Positions 1 through 6,376 of a stretch of 12,422 bases of DNA are shown piece after piece. Position 1 is the first letter of the stretch, and the number at the start of each line of letters is the position of its first letter. The position numbers and the translations under genes were made by a program. The notes beneath the pieces are model-generated. The model was not told the origin of the DNA, did no database searches, and saw nothing but the letters and a program-made list of their open reading frames with translations. Origin of the DNA: an uncultured Clostridia bacterium (GTDB taxonomy: Bacteria > Bacillota > Clostridia > Christensenellales > Aristaeellaceae); contig CAKUCE010000064.1 in assembly GCA_934643535.1 (NCBI GenBank), positions 1 to 12,422 on the forward strand, read 5' to 3'.

Positions 1-286
1 CTGACTATATTCGTATCGACCGGCTGACCTGCGGTCGGCAAATTCCTCTGCAAGGTTTCGCCGTGCGCAGCACCCGGTCGGGCGGGGAGTTTTCAGCTTT
101 GCTGAAAACATTACCGATGGTTTCTGGCGAAAAAGCTCGCCTGCGGTCAGGCTTTTCCGGACTGGCTCGGATCGTGGGCAGCCCGCCCGGCAGGGGCTGT
201 GCAGGCCCGAAAAAGGGCTTCGGGCCTGCGGCTCCTTTCACAATCCCCCGAAGGGATTCCTGACAGGAAAAATGCTTTTTACCGGA
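1..286. other. Hairpin-dense non-coding region downstream of the DUF5107 gene
   Basis: I see no credible gene here. The short open frames lack a plausible ribosome binding site and resemble no protein I know. The stretch holds at least seven inverted repeats in a row: 17-22/32-37 (6 bp), 89-97/101-109 (9 bp perfect, 3-nt loop), 139-143/148-152 (5 bp), 179-184/194-199 (6 bp), 201-211/219-229 (11 bp perfect), 242-247/253-258 (6 bp) and 257-261/265-269 (5 bp; it shares two bases with the previous one, so the two are alternatives). It lies at the 3' end of the minus-strand operon, so part of it may end or stabilise that transcript. The rest could be a dispersed structured repeat or an RNA gene. 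The left edge is cut by the window. Confidence 0.55.
201..229 (-). terminator. Possible terminator or 3' stabilising hairpin of the GH50-like/DUF5107 operon
   Basis: A perfect 11-bp stem (201-211 with 219-229, loop 212-218) lies about 60 bases past the stop codon of the DUF5107 gene. A smaller hairpin at 242-258, with a UUCG-type loop when read on the minus strand, comes first. Neither has a clear U-run after it in the minus direction, so this is not a canonical intrinsic terminator. It is the best candidate for the transcript end and could equally belong to the repeat-like region around it. Confidence 0.35.
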
Positions 287-3200
287 TCATTTCCGCTGGC
301 TCAAGAGCAGCGCATACAGGTTGGAGGGCTCGCCGGTCAGGGAAAGCGCGGCCAGCTCGGCGGCCGTCTGACGGTCGCCTGCGGCCCAGCAGGCCATGGC
401 GGACTGCCAGTCGCACCCGGCCCGGCGAAGGGTCTGCGCGTCTTCCATGTAGGAGATAAAGAAGGGCGTGGTTTTATAATAGCCTGCGTCCCGGGCGAAG
501 GCGGCGTTTTCCTGCTTATGCAGGTGAGCGGAGACGATCTCCTGCGCCTGCGGGGCACGGCCCGTGCGCTTCAGCGCCATAGCCTGCCAGCAGGGCAGCT
601 CGGGCAGGTTCATATTGGAGAAGTAGTCTACCTTCAGGATCAGAATATGATCGTACAGCGCCCGGGCCCCGTCCCTGCGGCCCAGCTCTTCCAGACAGCG
701 GGCTTCGAAATACTGGTGGGGCACCAGCAGCACTTCGTTCCACAGGCCCGCGCCCAGATTCTCCGGCAGGGTCTGGGCGGCGCGGAAATGCTCCAGCGCC
801 TGTTCATACTGCCCGTCCGCGAACAGTCCCCGGCCCAGCGCGTGATGGGCGAACATGTACTGCTCAGCCACGGCGTGTTCGCCGCCCTCGCAGGGCGTGA
901 ATTTCTTGCCGAGCAGGATCTTCAGCGCTTCTTCATAGCGGCCCGCCAGATTCAGCGCCCGGCACAGCTCAATGGCGGTATCCTCCCGCTCGTAGCCATG
1001 CTTCTCCACAAAGGCGGCGGTTTCGTTGGGGTCGCAGTGGAGGCGGGTCATCAGATAGGCCTTTTCCCATACCAGCTGGCCGTCTCCGGGATGCAGGGCC
1101 AGCGCTTTGTCCAGCAGGGGCAGGGCCTCGTCCCGGCGGTTCAGATGGCTGTAACGGGCCACCGCCAGATTGCGCAGGGGCATGTAGGCGTTGGGGTCCG
1201 CCTTGGCGGCGCGGCTCCACAGCTTTTCCGCCTTTGCGTGGTTTTCCATGTGATATTCCAGACAGGCCAGCAGATTCAGGGCGTTCGCATCCTCCGGATG
1301 AGCCGCCACCGCTTCCGTCAGCGCCCGATGCTCGATCTCCCGCAGGGGGTAGGCCACGCCTGCCTCCAGCCCGGCGGCCTTTTCCAGCGCCGCCCGGTCG
1401 CCGGTCAGGTGCCAGCGCACGTACTCGGTCTGGGCGCAGGGGACGGGCAGACCGGCCAGAATGGCCGCGGCCAGCTCACTTTCGCCCATTTCGGAAAGCT
1501 CCTGCGCCATATCCAGCGCCGACTGGCAGGGGTCGCTTTCCAGCGTGGCGTACAGCTCGGGAGACGCGCCGTATTTCAGCGCCCGCAGAGTCAGATTCAG
1601 GCTGTCGTAGGCTTCCGCCCGGCGCAGCGCTTCCCCGGCGCGGTCGTCGCCCAGCTTTCTCAGCGCCAGATAGCGGATCAGCAGAGCGGTCTCGTTATGG
1701 GCGTGCTGGTTCAGCGCTTCCTCCGCACAGGTCAGCGCGTCGTCGTACCGGCCATGGCGCAGCTGGATCAGCGCGGCCCGGGTCATGGCGCGGGAACGCG
1801 CGTCCTGCGCCCACGCGGCCTGCAGATAGCCGTCCAGCGCTTCGTCTTCCCGGCCCAGCGCCTCTTCGATCCGGGCCATGACGTATTGCAGCTCGCCGCT
1901 TTCGGGATGGAAATTGCGCACCGTGGCCACCTTCCAGGCATGAAGGGCCAGCTTGCGGGCGCTTTCCGGACGGAAGTGGGCCAACTCGTCGTTGGCCAGC
2001 GCGATCAGGGAGGGCAGATGATCCGGATCCCGGCGCAGGGCTTCCCGCCAGTAACCGGCGGGACGGATGGCCGGGTCGCGGTACTGCTCCGTATGTACGC
2101 CCAGCAGATACAGCTCCTGTGCGCTCTTGAGCTGATCCATGGTGGGATTGTCCGGGATGGTCTCCGGCATTTCCTTCAGCTCGTTTTCCGCCGGCTTTTC
2201 ATAGCGCAGCAGCGTCCGGCCCTGCTGATCCAGCAGACGGAACGCGGTGATCTCCTCAGACAGCGGCAGGTCGAAGTTCTGTTCCGGCCCGGCGGTAAAG
2301 CGATGCTCCGCGCCGTTGACGATCAGCGCCGCGTCCTTCAGGGGGACGGAGGCCTGCAGGCGCAGACGGCCGTTTTCCAAGGACAGGGCCGCTTCCCGGC
2401 AGGCGCAGAAGGGCGCGCCGCCGTCGCCCACGGGGTACCACATCTGGGAAAATTCCTTGCTTTCATAGGGATACAGCCACGCAAAGTCCGGCTGATTGAG
2501 GGAATAGCTGCTGGCCATCAGCTCGGCGTAAGCGCCGTCGGTGTCGGTCAGCGCCCGCTCCCAGCTCCGGGACAGCTGATTGTAGGCCCAGGTGAACATC
2601 TTCTTGCCCACGCTCACATGGCGGTCGGCCACATGCACCACGCCGCAGCGCTTGCCTTCGTCGTAGCCGCCGAAGAAATCATACTTCGTGGCCGCACAGA
2701 AATAGGACGTGGGCTGATGCGTGTTCTTATGATAGGAAATATCCGTGCCGTCGCCCATCCGGATGCCGTTGTACACGCCGGAGGCCACGGGATATTCCGT
2801 CACATTCTTGCGGTAGTGGAACTGGACGTAATGCACATCCGGCGGGAACACCAGCCGGTACTGCTCGTTCACGGGCACGGCGGCGTTTTCCCACCACAGG
2901 AAGGAATGCCGGGCGGGCGTGCCGTTGTACACCTTCATCCGGGTATCGAACCGTGCTTCTCCGGGACACAGGCGAACGCCCACCATGCCCTTCATGCGGT
3001 TCAGCGGCTCGTTTTCGCTCATCCACACCGTGACCGCGCCGTTTTCTTCTTCCTCCACCTGTACGTCCACGGGCATATAGGTGCTGGGCCGGTGGTGACA
3101 GGGCCAGTTGAATTCCAGACCGCCGGAGATCCAGCTGCCCAGCAGGCCGATCAGCGCGGGCTTCACCACGTGCTGCCGGTAGAAGAAATCATAGCCGGTG

Positions 3201-3466
3201 CGCTTATCCATGGCGGCGTAGATGCGTCCGCCCAGCTCGGGCATCAGCTCGATTTTCAGATATTCGTTTTCCAGCGTGATGATGCGGAAGGGCTTTTCAG
3301 AGCGGTGCGCCCGATCCACCCGCATGACCACCTTGTTGGGGTAGGGATTGCCGCTGGAGCGCTGATGCACCCGGTTTTCCGCGAACATGGGCATTTCCTC
3401 GGCGGCGGGAGAGTCGTAAGCCGCCATCAGGCGGATCTCATCGGTAACTTTGGTCTTCTGGAACAT
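287..3466 (-). CDS. DUF5107 domain protein with TPR repeats, probable carbohydrate-processing protein
   Basis: The product is 1059 residues. Residues about 40-345 match the DUF5107 pattern, a beta-sandwich related to aldose-epimerase/hydrolase supersandwich folds: ENEYLKIELMPELGGRI (67-82), a GGLEFNWPCHHRP stretch (115-127) and WWENAAVPVN (191-200). Residues about 440-1050 are alpha-helical with TPR-like repeats, clearest at 470-500, 535-600, 720-800 and 840-900. There is no signal peptide, so it should be cytoplasmic. The start is the ATG at 3466, with a perfect AGGAGG (3475-3480) eight bases upstream. A longer frame beginning with GTG at 3517 has no such site and would overlap the preceding stop. 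It is the second gene of an operon, 47 bases after the GH50-like gene. Family members are common in polysaccharide-utilisation loci. I know of no firm biochemical activity for this type and infer only a role in glycan handling, catalytic or as a sugar-binding scaffold. Confidence 0.88.
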   Translation of the reverse strand: MFQKTKVTDEIRLMAAYDSPAAEEMPMFAENRVHQRSSGNPYPNKVVMRVDRAHRSEKPFRIITLENEYLKIELMPELGGRIYAAMDKRTGYDFFYRQHVVKPALIGLLGSWISGGLEFNWPCHHRPSTYMPVDVQVEEEENGAVTVWMSENEPLNRMKGMVGVRLCPGEARFDTRMKVYNGTPARHSFLWWENAAVPVNEQYRLVFPPDVHYVQFHYRKNVTEYPVASGVYNGIRMGDGTDISYHKNTHQPTSYFCAATKYDFFGGYDEGKRCGVVHVADRHVSVGKKMFTWAYNQLSRSWERALTDTDGAYAELMASSYSLNQPDFAWLYPYESKEFSQMWYPVGDGGAPFCACREAALSLENGRLRLQASVPLKDAALIVNGAEHRFTAGPEQNFDLPLSEEITAFRLLDQQGRTLLRYEKPAENELKEMPETIPDNPTMDQLKSAQELYLLGVHTEQYRDPAIRPAGYWREALRRDPDHLPSLIALANDELAHFRPESARKLALHAWKVATVRNFHPESGELQYVMARIEEALGREDEALDGYLQAAWAQDARSRAMTRAALIQLRHGRYDDALTCAEEALNQHAHNETALLIRYLALRKLGDDRAGEALRRAEAYDSLNLTLRALKYGASPELYATLESDPCQSALDMAQELSEMGESELAAAILAGLPVPCAQTEYVRWHLTGDRAALEKAAGLEAGVAYPLREIEHRALTEAVAAHPEDANALNLLACLEYHMENHAKAEKLWSRAAKADPNAYMPLRNLAVARYSHLNRRDEALPLLDKALALHPGDGQLVWEKAYLMTRLHCDPNETAAFVEKHGYEREDTAIELCRALNLAGRYEEALKILLGKKFTPCEGGEHAVAEQYMFAHHALGRGLFADGQYEQALEHFRAAQTLPENLGAGLWNEVLLVPHQYFEARCLEELGRRDGARALYDHILILKVDYFSNMNLPELPCWQAMALKRTGRAPQAQEIVSAHLHKQENAAFARDAGYYKTTPFFISYMEDAQTLRRAGCDWQSAMACWAAGDRQTAAELAALSLTGEPSNLYALLLSQRK

Positions 3467-3474
3467 GTTTATTT

Positions 3475-3480
3475 CCTCCT
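3475..3480 (-). promoter_or_regulatory. Ribosome binding site that fixes the DUF5107 start
   Basis: AGGAGG on the minus strand lies eight bases before the ATG at 3466. It supports that start over the in-frame GTG at 3517. Confidence 0.9.
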
Positions 3481-3513
3481 GTACTTTCAAACGGTATTTT
3501 GGAATGAGGATTT

Positions 3514-5529
3514 TCACGATTCCCGTTGGGTCTCCCCGGCCTCGGGCGCGGCAAGGCCCTCCTTGACCCGGTAAAGCTCTTCGTTGGCCCGGCGCACGCC
3601 CTCGCCGAAAGGCTCATAGGGGCGGTTGCACACGTCCACAAAGCCAAATTGATAATTTTCGCCGTCGTACCGGCCCCAAAGGGGCTGATCGTTATAGGCG
3701 AAGTAGTGCGCGCCCACGCTGCACGGCTGAGCGGCCGCACGGGTCAGATACCGGGCGTACGCGTCGCCACGGGCCTTTTGATCCTTCACATGGAACAGGC
3801 TGGGGGCGGGCAAACCGGCGTCCAGCGCCCCGAAATGGAACTCGCCGATCAAAACCGGCATGTCCAGCGCCTTTTGCACCGCCAGCAGCGCTTCCGTGGG
3901 GTCGGCGGCGTAGCAGTTGAGGGAGAACACGTCGAAATGCCTTGCCGCCCGCAGCATTCCGGGATGGTTCACATGGGCGAAGCGCATTCCCAGATTCAGA
4001 TGACGGGGAGCCGCTTCCCGGGCGTATTGGGCGGGAAGTCCCGCGTAGCGGTCGATCATCCCGCCGGTAAAGTCGGACAGGTCGCGTTCGGCTTCCGGGG
4101 AGCGTTCCGCCGCCCGGAACAGGCCCTTTTCCAGCGCTTCAAAATCGGGAAGCTCCAGCCGCCACGCCCGGTTCAGCGCGGAAATATCGTCCCCGTACCG
4201 CCCGCGCAGGAAGGCGATCAGCTTCCGCAGGGTGGCGGTGCCCTGCCCGGTTTCCAGCACCCGCTCCGCCAGCAGGATGCCTTCCACAAAGCCCCACGTG
4301 GGCTCGTTATTCAGAAAATAGCCGATCAGCAGCGGATCGTCCCGATAGGCCGTCAGCTGAGCGGCGAAACGGCGGCAGCCTTCTTCGTATTCCTCGGCGT
4401 ACACGTCCGGGAAATCCCGGTAGATCATGCGCCGGGTGGTGGGATAGCCCTTGAGCATGATGACGTAGGGCATGCTCGAACGGCGGATGAACTCCGGGTC
4501 GCTGAACATGGACAGGGTGTTGATTCCCCACGCCCGCAGGCGGCGGGCGGTGAGGCCGCACCAGCGGTCATACCATTCTCCGCCGAAAGCGCGGATCAGA
4601 TTGGCCGTGGCCGGGGCGTACAGAAGCGTATCCTTCGGGAACATGCCGGAGAATTTCCGGCGGTACAGCTCGTTTTCTTCGGCCAGCTCATAGGCCGGAG
4701 CAAAGGGGCCGCCGGGGTCAGGCAAATCGTCCATCTGGTCTTCCACACCGCGGATCCAGCCTGCTTCGCCGGGCGTTACCCCGAACACGCCGGTGGAGTA
4801 GAACGCGCAGCCGTCCGGGTCTACCAGATACCAGCGCCCTTCCTCCTTCTGGACGCGGAAAAAGCCCGTGGCTTCGAACCGACGCTCCGTACAGCCGCCG
4901 AAGCGGTTCCGTCCCGGCAGGGGCGGCAGGTCTTTTTCCCACTCGCCCTGCAGGAAGTCCTTCAGCGCGTCCTCGGAGGGCATTTTTCCCGGCCAGTCCT
5001 TCTGTTTCCACTGCCCCAGCGCGTCCATGGTGGTTTCGGCAGCTTTGGGAAAGTCGATCGCCTCGTCCGTCAGAAAAACATCCGCCAGGTCAAAGCGCCG
5101 CCGGTCCTGCCGGCCAGGCAGAAAGCCGATGGTCAGCGAGACCACCCGGGCTTTTTCCAACCCCTGCCCGGTAACGCAGGTCTTCAGCGTGCCCGGATTC
5201 AGAGGCGGGAACAGCAGACTGCCGTCCAGCCATTTCAGCCGGAACACGGCCCGGGCCTTCTGACCGGGAAAGAGCATGGTGTTCATTTCCAGCGTCCGGC
5301 CGTCCGCCTCCGCAAAGCGGACGAAGATCGCCTCGCAGGCGGAAACCCGGCTGGTCAGGTCGATCACCAGCGCGTCCGCCTGCTGAAAAGCCTGTGCCAT
5401 TTCTTCGTCGAAGGGTGCGAAGGTCAGGGCCATTTCGTCCCGCTCCCCGCAGACGGTGAAGCCTTCCTTTTCTTTTTGGAGACGGCAGCCTTTCAGCACC
5501 GCCGTTTCCAGACAAAGCTGCTTTTTCAC
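3514..5529 (-). CDS. GH50-like (agarase-superfamily) clan GH-A glycoside hydrolase, cytoplasmic
   Basis: This 671-residue protein has a non-catalytic N-terminal half (about 1-215, probably beta-sandwich) and a TIM-barrel part from about 220. YFLNNEPTWG (404-413) carries the Asn-Glu pair typical of the clan GH-A acid/base, with Glu409 as candidate. IGEFHFGALDAG (561-572) carries the candidate nucleophile Glu563 in the context seen in GH50 beta-agarases. YNDQPLWGRYDGENYQFGFVD (612-632) also resembles the GH50 C-terminal substrate loop. No signal peptide is visible, unlike secreted agarases, so the substrate is probably an imported oligosaccharide. The start is a GTG. GAGG sits only three bases upstream, and GGGAGC seven bases upstream is the better-spaced Shine-Dalgarno candidate. 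The gene leads an operon with the DUF5107 gene and has its own promoter. Family membership is by motif recall. The substrate is unknown, and agar is unlikely unless the host meets marine polysaccharide; a beta-galactosidase-like activity is the main alternative. Confidence 0.82.
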   Translation of the reverse strand: MKKQLCLETAVLKGCRLQKEKEGFTVCGERDEMALTFAPFDEEMAQAFQQADALVIDLTSRVSACEAIFVRFAEADGRTLEMNTMLFPGQKARAVFRLKWLDGSLLFPPLNPGTLKTCVTGQGLEKARVVSLTIGFLPGRQDRRRFDLADVFLTDEAIDFPKAAETTMDALGQWKQKDWPGKMPSEDALKDFLQGEWEKDLPPLPGRNRFGGCTERRFEATGFFRVQKEEGRWYLVDPDGCAFYSTGVFGVTPGEAGWIRGVEDQMDDLPDPGGPFAPAYELAEENELYRRKFSGMFPKDTLLYAPATANLIRAFGGEWYDRWCGLTARRLRAWGINTLSMFSDPEFIRRSSMPYVIMLKGYPTTRRMIYRDFPDVYAEEYEEGCRRFAAQLTAYRDDPLLIGYFLNNEPTWGFVEGILLAERVLETGQGTATLRKLIAFLRGRYGDDISALNRAWRLELPDFEALEKGLFRAAERSPEAERDLSDFTGGMIDRYAGLPAQYAREAAPRHLNLGMRFAHVNHPGMLRAARHFDVFSLNCYAADPTEALLAVQKALDMPVLIGEFHFGALDAGLPAPSLFHVKDQKARGDAYARYLTRAAAQPCSVGAHYFAYNDQPLWGRYDGENYQFGFVDVCNRPYEPFGEGVRRANEELYRVKEGLAAPEAGETQRES

Positions 5530-5547
5530 TTTCCTCGCTCCCGTTCT

Positions 5548-5562
5548 CCGGCGCTTTGCCGG
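5548..5562. promoter_or_regulatory. Leader hairpin ahead of the GH50-like gene
   Basis: A 5-bp perfect inverted repeat (5548-5552 with 5558-5562, 5-nt loop) lies between the predicted transcription start and the GTG start codon, just upstream of the presumed ribosome binding site. It could be an operator near +10 to +25 or a modest RNA hairpin in the leader. It is short, so this is a weak call. Confidence 0.3.
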
Positions 5563-5579
5563 GGTTTGATTCTGGGCCC

Positions 5580-5588
5580 ATTATACCA
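5580..5588 (-). promoter_or_regulatory. Extended -10 promoter of the GH50-like/DUF5107 operon
   Basis: On the minus strand TGG followed directly by TATAAT (TATAAT at 5580-5585, TG extension at 5586-5588) is a perfect consensus -10 with the TGn extension. The -35 region about 17 bases further upstream (5603-5608, TTTCGC) matches consensus poorly, as is usual for extended -10 promoters. Transcription would start near 5573, giving a leader of about 45 bases before the GTG at 5529. Confidence 0.75.
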
Positions 5589-5600
5589 GCCCGCCGCCGC

Positions 5601-5613
5601 TGGCGAAACGCCA
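5601..5613. promoter_or_regulatory. Candidate operator palindrome at the -35 region of the GH50-like promoter
   Basis: TGGCG-AAA-CGCCA is a perfect 5-3-5 inverted repeat lying on the -35 position of the extended -10 promoter. A second 5-3-5 repeat, CGGAA-AAA-TTCCG, follows at 5621-5633 with the same AAA centre. Two same-geometry palindromes about 20 bases apart (roughly two helical turns) suit a regulator site. The LacI-type sensor gene nearby is the natural suspect, but nothing in the sequence proves binding. Confidence 0.4.
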
Positions 5614-5658
5614 AATCCGGCGGAAAAATTCCGAAAAACGCGGCAAGCGGGAAAATAA

Positions 5659-5696
5659 CAAGCCCTCCGCAGGTCATGTGATCTGCGGAGGGCTTG
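5659..5696 (-). terminator. Intrinsic terminator of the XRE-type regulator gene
   Basis: A perfect 14-bp GC-rich stem (5659-5672 with 5683-5696, 10-nt loop) starts eight bases past the stop codon of the XRE gene. Read on the minus strand it is followed by TTATTTT, a serviceable U-rich tail. It separates the regulator from the promoter of the GH50-like operon. Confidence 0.85.
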
Positions 5697-5704
5697 AGAA
5701 AACG

Positions 5705-6214
5705 TCACTTTTTCTTTCGGGTCAGAAGCAGCCCGACAATGCCTCCTGTCAGAAGCAGAGGAGCCGCCCGGACAAACAGCCATTCAAAGCCGTGGAGCGC
5801 CGCCCCGGCGACGGCGGTCTCGGGGTCATGATAATCCCAGTTCAGGTAAGGACTGTGCGCGGCGTACAGCCCCGCCAACCCTGCCAGAACGATCAGGCAC
5901 AATGCCGCCAGCAGCCCGCGCAGGAGCTTTCTCCGGTTCGTTTTTCTCCGGGCGAACTGCAGGTTGATCGCTTCCAGTTTTTCGGACAGGATCTGGATTT
6001 CGTCCGGCTTTTCCGGGGTCATGGTTTCGCCCAGCAGAGCGCTGACGGGAGTTTCCAGCGCCTCCGACAGGGCGATGAGCAGGCCGGCGTCCGGCACCGA
6101 CAAGCCCTGTTCCCATTTTGAGATCGTCTGACGCACCACGTTCAGCCTTGCGGCCAGTTCTTCCTGCGAAAGCCCCCTGGCTTTCCGCGCGGCCCTGATA
6201 TTTTCATTCAGCAT
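5705..6214 (-). CDS. XRE/Cro-type transcriptional regulator with two C-terminal membrane segments
   Basis: The product is 169 residues. Residues about 4-62 form a classic XRE helix-turn-helix: IRAARKARGLSQEELAARL, then VVRQTISKWEQG (27-38) for the recognition helix region and LLIALSEALETPVSALLG. Residues about 70-96 are a charged linker ending in ARRKTNRRK. Two hydrophobic spans follow, about 97-119 and 149-165, and the chain ends in RKKK. Positive charges on both sides of the membrane pair place both termini in the cytoplasm, so the DNA-binding domain would be membrane-tethered. The start is the ATG at 6214, with AAGGAA (6221-6226) six bases upstream. The open frame continues upstream to 6961 but runs antisense through the LacI-type gene and is not protein-like there. 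Its own promoter and terminator make it monocistronic. Its target is unknown; membrane-attached XRE proteins of this layout often sense envelope or transport state, which is only inference here. Confidence 0.85.
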   Translation of the reverse strand: MLNENIRAARKARGLSQEELAARLNVVRQTISKWEQGLSVPDAGLLIALSEALETPVSALLGETMTPEKPDEIQILSEKLEAINLQFARRKTNRRKLLRGLLAALCLIVLAGLAGLYAAHSPYLNWDYHDPETAVAGAALHGFEWLFVRAAPLLLTGGIVGLLLTRKKK

Positions 6215-6251
6215 CGGGCATTCCTTCTTTCTTTGTTTGCCGGCTTTCCTT

Positions 6252-6280
6252 ATTGTACGGAAAACGGCCCGTTGCGGCAA
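6252..6280 (-). promoter_or_regulatory. Promoter of the XRE-type regulator
   Basis: On the minus strand TTGCCG (6275-6280) and TACAAT (6252-6257) are separated by exactly 17 bases, a good sigma-A match. Transcription would start near 6245, about 30 bases before the ATG at 6214. Confidence 0.75.
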
Positions 6281-6286
6281 GCAACG
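6263..6286. promoter_or_regulatory. Two overlapping inverted repeats in the divergent regulator promoter region
   Basis: AACGG-C-CCGTT (6263-6273) lies inside the spacer of the XRE promoter. CGTTGC-GGCAA-GCAACG (6270-6286, perfect 6-bp arms) covers its -35 hexamer. A dimeric repressor bound here would block the XRE promoter and sits about 28 bases upstream of the opposing -35 for the LacI-type gene. Autoregulation by XRE or control by the LacI-type protein are both possible. Confidence 0.45.
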
Positions 6287-6313
6287 CAAAGTAACGGCGT
6301 GTGAAAGCCTTGG

Positions 6314-6343
6314 TTGACCTTCGTTTCCTCCATGTGCTATCAT
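6314..6343 (+). promoter_or_regulatory. Promoter of the LacI-type sensor gene
   Basis: TTGACC (6314-6319) and TATCAT (6338-6343) are separated by 18 bases. Transcription would start near 6350, leaving a leader of about 27 bases with the ribosome binding site in the middle. Confidence 0.75.
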
Positions 6344-6361
6344 AACGGAAAGCAGTTCGTC

Positions 6362-6369
6362 AAAGGAGG
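6362..6369 (+). promoter_or_regulatory. Ribosome binding site that fixes the LacI-type start
   Basis: AAAGGAGG lies seven bases before the ATG at 6377. The open frame extends upstream to 6314, but that stretch overlaps the promoter and this site, so the shorter start is right. Confidence 0.9.
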
Positions 6370-6376
6370 CAGCCCC

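Noticed and set aside
5..241. A 78-residue minus-strand open frame at the left edge
   Set aside because: It has no ribosome binding site, is rich in Arg and Pro, and runs through several hairpins. It is more likely a chance frame in a structured non-coding region.
272..3574. An 1100-residue open frame on the plus strand opposite the DUF5107 gene
   Set aside because: It runs antisense to a clear gene with a good ribosome binding site and domain matches. Its own translation is low-complexity in Gln, Gly, Val and Arg without domains. Long antisense frames arise from strong GC-rich third-position bias.
3526..5658. A 710-residue plus-strand open frame opposite the GH50-like gene
   Set aside because: Same cause: antisense of a recognisable enzyme, no family resemblance, and it runs through the promoter region of the real operon.
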